Part shown: piece after piece, positions 19,644-28,639 of the stretch | Numbering within the stretch: position 1 is the first letter of the stretch | Layout: each line of letters begins with the position of its first letter | DNA from: Anaeromicrobium sediminis | GTDB lineage: Bacteria; Bacillota; Clostridia; Peptostreptococcales; Thermotaleaceae | DNA length: 64,000 nt | Assembly (NCBI RefSeq): GCF_002270055.1 | Contig: NZ_NIBG01000008.1 | Span: 28,113 to 92,112, forward strand | Direction: 5' to 3' | The notes under the pieces: model-generated | What the model was told of the DNA's origin: nothing | What the model saw: the letters and a program-made list of their open reading frames with translations, nothing else | Database searches by the model: none | Position numbers and translations under genes: made by a program

Positions 19644-19655
19644 AATTTTTCGTAA
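19644..19655 (+). promoter_or_regulatory. candidate DeoR-type half-site upstream of the DeoR gene
   Basis: AATTTTTCGTAA, 35 bases upstream of the -35 box. A near-identical word, AAATTTTCGTAA, lies at 29704-29715 beside the other divergent block of the inositol locus. TTTCGT words are common in DeoR-family operators. Inferred. Confidence 0.4.
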
Positions 19656-19689
19656 ATAAATAATAAAAAATATTAATTTTTCAAAATAA

Positions 19690-19718
19690 TTGATAAACTT
19701 ATAGTAATATTTTATAAT
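19690..19718 (+). promoter_or_regulatory. promoter of the DeoR-aldolase-dehydrogenase operon
   Basis: TTGATA, 17 bases, TATAAT; 54 bases upstream of the DeoR gene start. Confidence 0.75.
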
Positions 19719-19772
19719 GGATATAATAGAAATAATTATTTGTTGTATAACCTAACGAAAGGAAGTACCTAA

Positions 19773-20528
19773 ATGATAGCAACCCAAAGATTGGAAAAAA
19801 TAAAGGAAATACTATTAATAGAAAGAACTGTAGATATTCACAAACTTCGCTCTATTCTTAATGTGAGCGACGTTACCATCCGTAAAGATTTAGCTGAATT
19901 GGAAAAGCAAGGCTTTTTAATAAAGACTAGGGGCGGTGCCACACTAGCAGAAGTTTCTACTCAAGAAATCACCCACTCCTCTTCTATTCTCAACTATGAT
20001 TTGAAAGATTATATTGCTACTATTGCTGCAAATACCATAGAAGATGGAGATACTATTTTTTTAGGTTCTGGTGCTACCTGCTATTTGCTTGCACAAAAAT
20101 TAAAGCATAAAGATGTAACCATAATCACAAATAATATTAGTGCATTATATGAATTAACCCCTCATTTAAAAAGAGTATTTTTAATTGGTGGAGAGTTACT
20201 TTATAGAGAAAATATGATTTCATCCAGTAGTGAGAAGGTGGATGATTATTTTAAAGACATTTATGTGAATAAAGCATTTACCAGTATATCAGGTATTGAT
20301 CTAATGGCTGGTCTTACTGTAGATCATACCCTAAGTACCTTTGTCTATAAGCAAGTACCTAATATTACAAAATGTTGGACCCTACTTGCAGATCATATGA
20401 AATTTAATAAAATAGCACTTTTTCAAGTAGGCACTATAGAGACTCCAGATCGAATTATTACTAACCAAATTGATGATATTTATAAAAATGCATTTTTAGA
20501 AAAGGGTGTAGAAGTCATTACAGAATAA
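19773..20528 (+). CDS. DeoR-family transcriptional regulator, likely inositol regulator
   Basis: 251 residues. The N-terminal helix-turn-helix is typical of DeoR proteins (LRSILNVSDVTIRKDLAELE then KQGFLIKTRGGA), and the sugar-phosphate-binding sensor domain follows (FLGSGATCYLLAQKL and later LMAGLTVDH). The first gene of a plus-strand operon with an aldolase and a dehydrogenase, beside iolB, C, D and E homologues, so it is probably the local equivalent of IolR. In Bacillus the IolR effector is DKG-phosphate; that is family knowledge, not read here. Confidence 0.88.
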   Translation: MIATQRLEKIKEILLIERTVDIHKLRSILNVSDVTIRKDLAELEKQGFLIKTRGGATLAEVSTQEITHSSSILNYDLKDYIATIAANTIEDGDTIFLGSGATCYLLAQKLKHKDVTIITNNISALYELTPHLKRVFLIGGELLYRENMISSSSEKVDDYFKDIYVNKAFTSISGIDLMAGLTVDHTLSTFVYKQVPNITKCWTLLADHMKFNKIALFQVGTIETPDRIITNQIDDIYKNAFLEKGVEVITE

Positions 20529-20565
20529 TGGCTTCTTTGTTTTATTAATATTAAGGAGGTCTATT

Positions 20566-21396
20566 ATGTTAACAAATTTACGTGAAATCCTAAAGGATGC
20601 TATGAATAACAACTATATTATTCCTGGTTTTAATGTTTTTGGATATGAAGATGCTAGTGCAGTCATTAAAGCAGGAGAAAAGATGAATGCTCCTATTGTA
20701 TTATTAACCCATAAAGCAGCAAGGAAATATATGCCCATATCATATACAGCTCCTCTTTTTAAAGCAATGGCCGAGAAAGCTAGTATTCCCGTATGTCTTC
20801 AATTAGAACATGCAAAAGACTTTCAAATAATAGAAGAGGCCATAGAACTTGGTTATACCTCAGTAATGTATGATGGTTCTCAACTTCCACTAGAAGAGAA
20901 TATTAGAAATACAAAAAAAGTAATCCAGCTTGCCCATTCTTTTAATGTGAGTGTTGAAGCTGAAATTGGTTCTGTAGCTTATGAGGATATCTATCAGGAC
21001 AATGCTTCCATATACACATGTCCTTTAGAGGCTGAACAATTTGTGAACGAAACCAAAGTAGATGCATTGGCCATTGCCATCGGAACAGTCCATAGGCAGC
21101 AACAACAAAGTGCCCACATACAATATGAACGACTTAGTGAAATTGAAAAAGTAACGAATACACCCCTAGTACTACATGGTTCTTCTGGTATTTCCCATGA
21201 AGATTTGTCAGAATTATCAAAAACTAAAATTTCTAAAGTCAATATTGGTACAGCTCTTCGTACTGCTTTTGGTGATGCTTTAAAAGAAGAGGTGTTAAAT
21301 GAGGATCATCTCTATAATCGAAAGGATTTATTCAAAGGTCCAATGGAAGCAGTTCAGAAAGTTGTCATGGAAAAGTTATCTGCATTGGGCTTTTAA
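20566..21396 (+). CDS. class II aldolase, IolJ/FbaA-like, with altered catalytic residue
   Basis: 276 residues, class II fructose-bisphosphate/ketose aldolase fold. It begins NLREILKDAMNNNYIIPGFN and has the zinc-binding histidines in LEHAKD, IGTVHR and LHGSSGI. At the position where family members read HLDHG-like sequence it reads QLEHA: the Asp that donates the catalytic proton is Glu and the preceding His is Gln. The second aldolase in this locus (22536-23366) keeps HLDHA. It may have a changed substrate or reduced activity. It lies 38 bases after the DeoR gene in the same operon. Confidence 0.88.
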   Translation: MLTNLREILKDAMNNNYIIPGFNVFGYEDASAVIKAGEKMNAPIVLLTHKAARKYMPISYTAPLFKAMAEKASIPVCLQLEHAKDFQIIEEAIELGYTSVMYDGSQLPLEENIRNTKKVIQLAHSFNVSVEAEIGSVAYEDIYQDNASIYTCPLEAEQFVNETKVDALAIAIGTVHRQQQQSAHIQYERLSEIEKVTNTPLVLHGSSGISHEDLSELSKTKISKVNIGTALRTAFGDALKEEVLNEDHLYNRKDLFKGPMEAVQKVVMEKLSALGF

Positions 21397-21428
21397 AAAA
21401 TATATTTTATTAAAGAGGAGGCTTTTTT

Positions 21429-22442
21429 ATGGAAAAAATAAAGATTGGTATTGTAGGCTTAGGAAAACTTGGTTGGAAGCATGCTGAAAACATTGCTCAT
21501 AAAATTCCCCATGCTGAATTAATAGCAGCTTGTAGTGCAACAGAAGAAAAAATAGAAAAAGCTAAGAAAGAATTAGGTATTACATATGGATATACTAATT
21601 ATGAAAAAATGGTTCAAAACCCTGAAATTGATGCCATTGCAATCATATCTCCTTCAAAATATCATTACGAGCATATTGAATTAGCTTTAAAGAATGGAAA
21701 ACATATTTTTTGCGAAAAGCCCTTAGCATTAACCTTAGAGGAATGTGAAAAAATCGAAAAATTAGTTAAAGAATATCCACATCTTTATTTTATGCTTGGA
21801 TTCATGAGAAGATTTGATGAATCTTATGCCTATGCAAAACAAAAGATTGATGAAGGTCTTATTGGTAAGCCATTTATGATAAGATGTTATGGGCTAGATC
21901 CTATTGATCTAGTAGATGTTGCCATTCCCTTTGCAAAAACAAGTGGTGGTCTATATCTAGATATGATGATTCACGATATTGATTTAGCTCGTTGGTATCT
22001 CCAATCTGAAGGAAAAACAGCTTATGCCCTTGGTGGATGTTATGTTCGTGATGAGTTTGCACAATATAATGACATTGATAATGGTGTAGCTCTTATAGAG
22101 TTTGACAATGGGAGTATTGGCATGTTTTATGCAGGTAGAACCTGTGCCCATGGTTATCATATAGAAACAGAAATTATAGGAACAAAAGGAAGTTTACGAA
22201 TTGGTACAACTCCTGATAAAAATATGACATCTATTTTTAATGAAAATGGTGTAGTTAAAGAATGTTGTTCTAGCTTTTTAGAGCGATTTGAACAAGCTTA
22301 CTTCAATGAAGTAAATTACTTTATCAATTGTTTAATCCATAAAGAAAGACCATCTGTAAAAGTTTCCGATGGCGTTCTTTCAACTAAAATTGCTTATGCG
22401 TGCCAAAAGTCTTTAGATGAAAAATCTATTATTACCATATAA
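21429..22442 (+). CDS. iolG: myo-inositol 2-dehydrogenase-like oxidoreductase (Gfo/Idh/MocA)
   Basis: NAD-dependent dehydrogenase of 337 residues. N-terminal Rossmann segment KIGIVGLGKLGWKHAENI, the EKPLALTLEECEK motif with the catalytic Lys, and GGLYLDMMIHDIDLARWYL, the motif that in inositol dehydrogenases carries the active-site Asp and His. It should oxidise myo-inositol to 2-keto-inositol, the first step of the pathway. Third gene of the plus-strand operon; a bidirectional terminator follows. Confidence 0.86.
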   Translation: MEKIKIGIVGLGKLGWKHAENIAHKIPHAELIAACSATEEKIEKAKKELGITYGYTNYEKMVQNPEIDAIAIISPSKYHYEHIELALKNGKHIFCEKPLALTLEECEKIEKLVKEYPHLYFMLGFMRRFDESYAYAKQKIDEGLIGKPFMIRCYGLDPIDLVDVAIPFAKTSGGLYLDMMIHDIDLARWYLQSEGKTAYALGGCYVRDEFAQYNDIDNGVALIEFDNGSIGMFYAGRTCAHGYHIETEIIGTKGSLRIGTTPDKNMTSIFNENGVVKECCSSFLERFEQAYFNEVNYFINCLIHKERPSVKVSDGVLSTKIAYACQKSLDEKSIITI

Positions 22443-22444
22443 AT

Positions 22445-22486
22445 ATAAAGGGTTGTTGATTATAATCAACAACCCTCTACTTTATT
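22445..22486. terminator. bidirectional terminator between iolG and the second aldolase
   Basis: agggttgttgatt and aatcaacaaccct form a perfect stem flanked by A and T tracts, between convergent genes. Confidence 0.88.
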
Positions 22487-22535
22487 CTTAATAAATAAGT
22501 TTTTATATTGACCTTGTCTATAACAAATATTTATT

Positions 22536-23366
22536 TTAAAATCCCAATAGCTTCAATTTATTATATGCGGCCTCTTCTACTGCATCAATAGTGCTCTTTA
22601 ATAATTCAAGTCGATCAAAGGCATTTGGTTTTCTTTCCATTTCTTCTCTTAAAGTACTACCAAAAGCCATTCTAAGAGCTGTTCCAATATTTACTTTACC
22701 TATTCTATAGGTAATGAGTTTTTTCATGTCTTCATCTAATATTCCTGTAGAACCATGGACAACAATTGGTGCAGGTACAACTTCTTGGATCTCTTTTAGT
22801 AAATCATACTGAATAGTTGCCCCTTGTTTTTCCATTCTATGAACATTTCCAATAGATACGGCTAAAATATCTACACCAGTCTCCCTTGCAAATATTTCTG
22901 CTTCCTCTGGCTTTGTATATACTCCCTTTATTTTTATATTTGGATCACTATATCCTACAGAGCCAATTTCAGCTTCAACACTTATATCTAATGCCTTTGC
23001 TAACTTTACAACTTCCTTAGTATTTCTTATATTTTCTTCAAGGGGAAGCTGAGAACCATCATACATAACAGAAGTATATCCTGCTTTAATAGCGCGGGCG
23101 ATTAATTCATAACTTTTAGCATGATCAAGATGTATGCATACGGGAACTTTTGCATTTCTTGCCAACCTACAAAATAAGTCTGCATAAAACTCTAAAGGCA
23201 TATAATCTACTGCATCCTTATTACTCATAAGAATAACTGGTGCATTTAATTTTTCAGCCGCTCTAATAACAGCTGAAGCGTCCTCATATCCAAATACATT
23301 AAATCCTGCAACGGCACAATTTTTATCAGCTGCTTGTTGGGTAATTTCTCTTAGACTCACTAACAT
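22536..23366 (-). CDS. iolJ: class II aldolase for DKG-phosphate
   Basis: 276 residues. Class II aldolase with the intact catalytic block VCIHLDHAKSYE and zinc ligands in SIGNVHR and VVHGSTGI. In inositol catabolism IolJ splits 2-deoxy-5-keto-gluconate 6-phosphate into DHAP and malonate semialdehyde. It is the last gene of the minus-strand iolD-E-C-J run, 12 bases after iolC. A clear paralogue lies at 20566 and differs in the catalytic Asp. Confidence 0.9.
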   Translation of the reverse strand: MLVSLREITQQAADKNCAVAGFNVFGYEDASAVIRAAEKLNAPVILMSNKDAVDYMPLEFYADLFCRLARNAKVPVCIHLDHAKSYELIARAIKAGYTSVMYDGSQLPLEENIRNTKEVVKLAKALDISVEAEIGSVGYSDPNIKIKGVYTKPEEAEIFARETGVDILAVSIGNVHRMEKQGATIQYDLLKEIQEVVPAPIVVHGSTGILDEDMKKLITYRIGKVNIGTALRMAFGSTLREEMERKPNAFDRLELLKSTIDAVEEAAYNKLKLLGF

Positions 23367-23378
23367 ATGACAATCCCC

Positions 23379-24374
23379 CTATTCTTTTTTTGCTGTAGCA
23401 ATAAAATCCTCAATTTGACCTACTGTAGGCATTGATGCAGAACAACTATTTGTAGTAATAACAATAGAAGCTGAAGCAGCTCCAAATTCCATGGCTTTAG
23501 CTATATTAAAATCATTTATTAAACCATAAATAAGTGCTCCTGCATAAGAATCTCCTGCTCCGAAAGTTTTAAGTGGTACAACAGGGAATACAACCCCTTT
23601 AACCTTATCGCCCTCATCTGTATATGCATAGGACCCTTCTTTTCCATGCTTGATGATTACAATCTTTGCATTATAGTCAAACCAATGTTTAGCCGTCACA
23701 AAATCATCCTTAGTTTCAGGACTTGTTAAATGTTCTATAGTATCAAACTCTTCCCTTGTGCCTATTATGACGTCACTTTTTTCAGCGGCTAAACTATAAT
23801 AGACAGCAGTTTCTGCTTCTGATTTCCATGTATATGGACGATAATCTATATCAAAAAATACTACTACACCATGCTTTCTTGCATATTCTAAAGCTACAAA
23901 CACAGCTTCCCTTGAAGGACTTGCTGCAAGGGCTGTTCCTGAAATTAATATGGCTTTTGATTTTTTTATATATTCTTCTGATATATCCTCTGGTTCTATT
24001 TTTAAATCTACTGCATTATTTCTATACATGATTAAACTACACTCAGATGGAGATTTCACTTCTGTAAACGCAAGGCCAGTCTTCGCTCCTGATTTATCTA
24101 CTACAATACCATTTGTGTCTATGTTATTTTCTTTTAAATAGTTTGTAATATATGTTCCAAATTGATCATCTGCAACTCTTCCTATGAATCCTGTTTTAAG
24201 ATCTAATCTAGATGTGGCAACTGCTATATTAGCAGGAGAACCTCCCACATATCTTGTAAAGGTTATACTCTCTTCTAAAGGACGATTGATTTCATTTGGA
24301 TTCAAATCAATTCCAAGTCTTCCAACAGCAATAAGGTCAAGTTCTCTATCTGATTGAAATTTTATATGATTCAT
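23379..24374 (-). CDS. iolC: 5-dehydro-2-deoxygluconokinase
   Basis: PfkB-family sugar kinase of 331 residues that phosphorylates 2-deoxy-5-keto-gluconate. Visible motifs: the N-terminal ELDLIAVGRLGIDLNP, the GGSPANIAVATSRLDLKTGF substrate-binding block and the anion-hole/catalytic GAGDSYAGALIYGL near the C-terminus. It lies between iolE and iolJ. A long hairpin occupies the leader upstream. Confidence 0.93.
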   Translation of the reverse strand: MNHIKFQSDRELDLIAVGRLGIDLNPNEINRPLEESITFTRYVGGSPANIAVATSRLDLKTGFIGRVADDQFGTYITNYLKENNIDTNGIVVDKSGAKTGLAFTEVKSPSECSLIMYRNNAVDLKIEPEDISEEYIKKSKAILISGTALAASPSREAVFVALEYARKHGVVVFFDIDYRPYTWKSEAETAVYYSLAAEKSDVIIGTREEFDTIEHLTSPETKDDFVTAKHWFDYNAKIVIIKHGKEGSYAYTDEGDKVKGVVFPVVPLKTFGAGDSYAGALIYGLINDFNIAKAMEFGAASASIVITTNSCSASMPTVGQIEDFIATAKKE

Positions 24375-24411
24375 TTTTTGTGCCTCCCCTTTAAATCTTA
24401 CCCTTAATGGA

Positions 24412-24502
24412 AAGATTCTCGAAAAATCCCTAGAAAAGATATTATCTCTTCTATCATCTCCATATAACGGACCATAGAGTTGTTAGGATTTTTGAGAACC
24501 TT
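24412..24502 (-). other. long hairpin in the iolE-iolC spacer
   Basis: aaggttctc plus aaaaatcc pairs with ggattttt plus gagaatctt (minus strand, one C bulge), about 17 pairs, enclosing a smaller agaagagata / tatcttttct hairpin. It is not followed by a T tract, so it looks like a processing or stability element within the operon rather than a terminator. Confidence 0.5.
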
Positions 24503-24549
24503 ACTTATATTGTTTATCTCATTTCTTTATGCACTTTTACCTTGATGTT

Positions 24550-25449
24550 TTATATACCAGTTTTTTCTTGGATGAATTTTCTTGCTTTAATAGCATATTC
24601 TAGTGGATCTGCCTTTGCTGGATCTTGTTCTGCTTCAATAACAATCCATCCCTCATAGTTATTTTCACCTAATATTTTAAATACTCCGTCCCAATCTACC
24701 ATGTCTCCATCTCCAGGAACTGTGAAAATACCTTCTTTTACACCTTGTAAGAAACTTAAATCTTCTTTTTTCACTCTTTCTAATACTTCACTTCTAACAT
24801 CTTTAAAGTGTACGTGTCTTACTCTCTTAACATATTTTTCAAGTAGTGCTACTGAATCTTCCCCTGCAAAAGTTGCATGACCTGTATCAAATAGAAGTGG
24901 AACTAATTGTGGATCTGTCATATCCATAAGTCTATCTAATTCATCTAAAGATTGAATACCTGTACCCATATGATAATGGTAAGCAATTTCCATATCCTTT
25001 TCCTTTGCAAGTCTTCCTAATTCTTCAAGACCCCTTGCAATCTTTTCAAATTGTTCATCAGTTAAAATTGGAGCCTTTTTAAATAGAGGTACATCTTCAT
25101 ATCCTTGAATACTTACGCCCACTTCTGCTAAACCTATCACTTTAGCACCTAATGCATGTAAAAAGTCTCTATGCTTTTTAAAGTTTTCTATTGTTTCTTC
25201 CATTGGTTTTGTAGTAAACTCACAGCTAAACCAAGCATTACAAATTCTCATTCCTCTAATATCTAATGCCTTTTTTAATGTATCTAAATCCTTTGGATAC
25301 TTGTTTCCAATCTCACTTCCTGTAAATCCTGCTAATGCCATTTCACTTAAACATTGTTGATAAGTTAATTCTCCACCTAATTCAGGAAGATCATCATTTG
25401 TCCAGTTTATAGGTGCACATCCAAAATGTAATTTTTCTTTATTAAACAT
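24550..25449 (-). CDS. iolE: 2-keto-myo-inositol dehydratase
   Basis: TIM-barrel sugar isomerase/epimerase family, 299 residues. It starts FGCAPINWTNDDLPELGGEL, the IolE pattern, and has the metal-site segments LLFDTGHATFAG, RHVHFKDVR and GWIVIEAEQDP. It removes water from 2-keto-inositol to give the dione used by IolD, which is the next gene upstream with a 17-base gap. A second barrel protein of the same superfamily lies at 29923. Confidence 0.93.
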   Translation of the reverse strand: MFNKEKLHFGCAPINWTNDDLPELGGELTYQQCLSEMALAGFTGSEIGNKYPKDLDTLKKALDIRGMRICNAWFSCEFTTKPMEETIENFKKHRDFLHALGAKVIGLAEVGVSIQGYEDVPLFKKAPILTDEQFEKIARGLEELGRLAKEKDMEIAYHYHMGTGIQSLDELDRLMDMTDPQLVPLLFDTGHATFAGEDSVALLEKYVKRVRHVHFKDVRSEVLERVKKEDLSFLQGVKEGIFTVPGDGDMVDWDGVFKILGENNYEGWIVIEAEQDPAKADPLEYAIKARKFIQEKTGI

Positions 25450-25466
25450 ATTCTTTTTCCCCCTTA

Positions 25467-27323
25467 TTAATATGGTCTACACTTAGTAACCATTTCCTTC
25501 ATATTTACTGCAGCCATCTCTACTCTCTTATCTTCAGCAACTTGTGCTGTTCCAACTCTCCAAAATGTTTCATAGGCACCAGTCATAGTTCCTGGTAATA
25601 CTTTTATTTCTATCAATGTAGAAATTGTGTCCTTCTTAGAAGCCTCGATTGCTTCTTTTAATTCTTCTAACGTGCTTACTCTATAAGCTTTTGCACCATA
25701 ACCCTCTGCAATAGTTGCATAGCTTACAGGTATATAAGACCCATTTAATGTATTATCTTCTCTATATCTAAACTCTGTTCCAAAGGTATTAATTCCCTGA
25801 GATCTTTGTAAGTTGTGAATACATTGATGTCCATTATTATCAAATAATAATATATTGATCTTTTTACCTTCTTGCAGACTCGTATGTAGATCCGAGTGAC
25901 CCATCATGAATCCACCGTCTCCTACAAATGTGTATACTTCTCTTTCTGGTTCTGCAATTTTTGCACCAAGTGCACCAGAAACTTCATAACCCATACAAGA
26001 GAAACCATATTCAAGATGATAAGTATCAGCAACAGTTGGTCTCCATACCCTTTCTAAGTCTGAAGGTAAACTTCCTGATGCAGAAACAATGATTGCATCT
26101 TCATCTAATAATTTGTTAAGCTCAGCTAATACTCTTGTTTGTGAAAGACCTTCTTCTAATTCAATATTTTCAAATCTTTCCCATTCCTTATTCCACTCTT
26201 CTTTTGCTTCCTGGATTTCAGTAGTATAAGCAGATTCATATCCTTTTTCTTCTAATGCTTTCTTTATAGTAGCTAAAGCATCCTTAGCATCTGCCACAAC
26301 ACTCATGGACTCCATTTTTGTTGCATCCATTGCATTTACATTTATAGAAAGAATCTGAACGTCTTTATTTTGATATGCAAATTTTGAAGAAGTAACAAAG
26401 TCATTTAACCTTGTTCCAACAGCTATAATCAAATCTGCGTCCTTTGCAATTAAGTTTGCAGCAAGTGTTCCACAAACACCACCGCCACCTAAATTCATTT
26501 CATGCTCCCATGAAATTGTTCCTTTTCCTGCTTGTGTTTCAGAAAATGGAATATTAAACTTTTCTGCAAAAGCCTTTAATTCTTCACCAGCTCCACTGTA
26601 GCGCACCCCTCCACCGCAGATCATCATAGGCTTTTTCTTACTAGTAATTAATTCTACTGCTCTATTTAATGCATTTTCAGTAATTCTTCTACGCTCTATA
26701 TAATGTACTCTCTTTTTAAAGAATTCTACTGGATAGTCATAGCTTTCTCCTTGTACATCCTGTGGTAGTGATAATGTAACAGTTCCTGTTTCTGCTGGAT
26801 CAGTAAGGACTCTCATGGCATTAATAGCTGCTGTCATTAATTGTTCCGGTCTTGAAATTCTATCCCAATACTTACTAACAGGTTTGAAAGCATCACTAGC
26901 TGTCACATTATAATCTGTAGCATCTTCTACCTGTTGTAGAACTGGGTCTGGCTGTCTACAAGCATATGAATCTGATGGTAATAGTAATAGTGGAATACGG
27001 TTTACTGTTGCTGTTCCTGCAGCAGTTACCATGTTTAATGATCCAGGTCCTATTGATGCAGTACATGCAAAAATTTCTTTTCTATTTTTTTGTTTTGCAT
27101 AAGCCATAGCTACATGGGCAATCTCTTGTTCATTTTTTCCTTGATAAAAAACCATCTCATTTTTATACTGGTCAAGGGCTTGGCCTAATCCAACTACATT
27201 ACCGTGTCCAAATATTCCAGTTACCCCTTTAACAAATTTGTTTTCTTTTCCATCTACAGATACATATTGATTGTTTAAAAACTTAACCAGTGCTTGTGCC
27301 ATTGTTAGTCTAACAGTTTGCAT
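25467..27323 (-). CDS. iolD: 3D-(3,5/4)-trihydroxycyclohexane-1,2-dione acylhydrolase
   Basis: Thiamine-diphosphate enzyme that opens the inositol-derived ring. About 618 residues. The N-terminal block TVRLTMAQALVKFLNNQYVS is characteristic of IolD. The cofactor-binding block GDGGFMMGHSDLHTSLQEGK ends in the usual NN pair (FDNNGHQCIHNLQRSQG). I place the start at 27323 (MQTVRL) because GGGAGGAG lies upstream and the family starts there; an in-frame ATG eight codons earlier overlaps the site. Confidence 0.94.
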   Translation of the reverse strand: MQTVRLTMAQALVKFLNNQYVSVDGKENKFVKGVTGIFGHGNVVGLGQALDQYKNEMVFYQGKNEQEIAHVAMAYAKQKNRKEIFACTASIGPGSLNMVTAAGTATVNRIPLLLLPSDSYACRQPDPVLQQVEDATDYNVTASDAFKPVSKYWDRISRPEQLMTAAINAMRVLTDPAETGTVTLSLPQDVQGESYDYPVEFFKKRVHYIERRRITENALNRAVELITSKKKPMMICGGGVRYSGAGEELKAFAEKFNIPFSETQAGKGTISWEHEMNLGGGGVCGTLAANLIAKDADLIIAVGTRLNDFVTSSKFAYQNKDVQILSINVNAMDATKMESMSVVADAKDALATIKKALEEKGYESAYTTEIQEAKEEWNKEWERFENIELEEGLSQTRVLAELNKLLDEDAIIVSASGSLPSDLERVWRPTVADTYHLEYGFSCMGYEVSGALGAKIAEPEREVYTFVGDGGFMMGHSDLHTSLQEGKKINILLFDNNGHQCIHNLQRSQGINTFGTEFRYREDNTLNGSYIPVSYATIAEGYGAKAYRVSTLEELKEAIEASKKDTISTLIEIKVLPGTMTGAYETFWRVGTAQVAEDKRVEMAAVNMKEMVTKCRPY

Positions 27324-27449
27324 ATTCAGTTCTCCTCCCTTTACCATTCCCTACATGATCCAAACTCGTTCAGCCTACTAAATAAGCTTTTGCTTTTTAT
27401 ATTTATCTTTCTCATGTACGAAATATTCTTTATTTATTATTTTGTTTAG

Positions 27450-27487
27450 TTTCGTTTTTTTATTATTATTTTTTATTTCTTCGTTTT
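27450..27487 (-). promoter_or_regulatory. candidate DeoR operator: two TTTCGTTTT-type words
   Basis: On the plus strand TTTCGTTTT at 27450 and TTCGTTTT at 27480 stand about 30 bases apart between the -10 box and the iolD start. A further TACGAAAT is at 27416. Related TTTTCGTAA words lie at the other inositol promoters. Inferred regulatory role. Confidence 0.4.
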
Positions 27488-27488
27488 A

Positions 27489-27517
27489 ATTTTATAGTTT
27501 TTCTTTTTCTTTTGCAA
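27489..27517 (-). promoter_or_regulatory. promoter of iolD-E-C-J
   Basis: On the minus strand TTGCAA, 17 bases, TAAAAT, within an A/T-only stretch. The rest of this 290-base spacer holds no gene. Confidence 0.6.
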
Positions 27518-27614
27518 TATATTTTTTATATTTTTTTGATTTATTTTTTATTTTTAAATTTTCATTATATTTCTATTTCATATTATACAAATTTCTGATT
27601 CATTCACTTATCTT

Positions 27615-28382
27615 TTAAAATCCTATACTTACACCACCATCAACAGGTAGTATTACGCCATTTACAAATTGTCCAGCTTTAGAGCAAAGATATACTGCTG
27701 CCCATCCAATATCTGCAGGCTCTCCAAATTTGCCCATAGGTGTACGTCCTAAAATCTTATCTTTTCTTCCATCATCTCCATCTAGTGCTTTATGTAACAT
27801 AGGCGTTTCAATCCAACCTGGAGCAATGGCATTTACTCGAATCCCATCACATGAAATTTCAGCTGCCAATGAACGTACCATTCCTAAATATGCTGATTTA
27901 GCAGCTGCATAGGATATTACATAAGGTATTCCAAAAATAGATGCCATGGAAGCCGTAAATAAAATATTTCCCTTTCCTATCTTTTTCATGGAAGGTATTA
28001 TAGCTCTAGTTAGGGCAAAGGCTCCTAAAACATGTACATTGAGGATCTTTTCAAAATCTTCATCTGTTATATTTTCAATAGGCTTTTTCACATGTACCCC
28101 TGCATTATTTACTAATATTGTAATTTCTCCAATGTTCTCTCTAATTTCTCCTATAAAATCATTTGCCTTATCCGTATAGGTCACATCAAATTGTCGATAT
28201 AGTGCCTTTTCTCCAAGCCTTTCACATGCCTCTTTTAACTTTTCCTCGTCCCGGCCCACAATGATTACATCTGCTCCTGCTGCAATAAAACATTGTGCCA
28301 TTGCAAAACCAATACCAGTACCGCCCCCTGTGATAACAGCCCTTTCTCCCTCTAAACTAAACATTTTTCTATAATCTAACAT
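27615..28382 (-). CDS. short-chain dehydrogenase/reductase
   Basis: Classical SDR of 255 residues. Cofactor motif [18 protein letters not shown], catalytic Ser in FTASMAS and YAAAK. It ends with the typical [10 protein letters not shown]. The closest well-known group is gluconate 5-dehydrogenase/glucose dehydrogenase-like. Embedded in the inositol locus between iolD and iolB, so a cyclitol or keto-sugar substrate is plausible; the exact reaction is not readable. It has its own AGGAGATG site. Confidence 0.88.
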   Translation of the reverse strand: MLDYRKMFSLEGERAVITGGGTGIGFAMAQCFIAAGADVIIVGRDEEKLKEACERLGEKALYRQFDVTYTDKANDFIGEIRENIGEITILVNNAGVHVKKPIENITDEDFEKILNVHVLGAFALTRAIIPSMKKIGKGNILFTASMASIFGIPYVISYAAAKSAYLGMVRSLAAEISCDGIRVNAIAPGWIETPMLHKALDGDDGRKDKILGRTPMGKFGEPADIGWAAVYLCSKAGQFVNGVILPVDGGVSIGF

Positions 28383-28475
28383 GCTCTCATCTCCTGTCTA
28401 TACTTTCCTATAGATAATCAACTTAAGTACTTGATGTATCTACTAATGTTTTTATTAATAATCATATTTTTTAAG

Positions 28476-28552
28476 TTAGCGGTTAGCAGTTAACAAGCAT
28501 ATAAACCTTTATACTAAATTTCTGCTAACAGCTAACTGCATACTGCTAACCA
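28476..28552. repeat. palindromic repeat of the GGTTAGCAG type
   Basis: Left words gttagcggttagcagttaac and right words gctaacagctaactgc and actgctaacc are complementary in several registers. Similar in design to the repeats at 2895 and 56934 but with a different word. It lies in the spacer between iolB and the SDR. Confidence 0.55.
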
Positions 28553-28589
28553 GTGTAAACCTAAGTTTAAACTGACAAATCTATAATAA

Positions 28590-28625
28590 AAAAACTACAG
28601 GATTTTAACTTTTTCCTGTAGTTTT
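28590..28625 (-). terminator. terminator of iolB
   Basis: aaaactacagga and tcctgtagtttt form a strong stem followed on the minus strand by a T run. Confidence 0.85.
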
Positions 28626-28639
28626 CATATGATTTTTTT

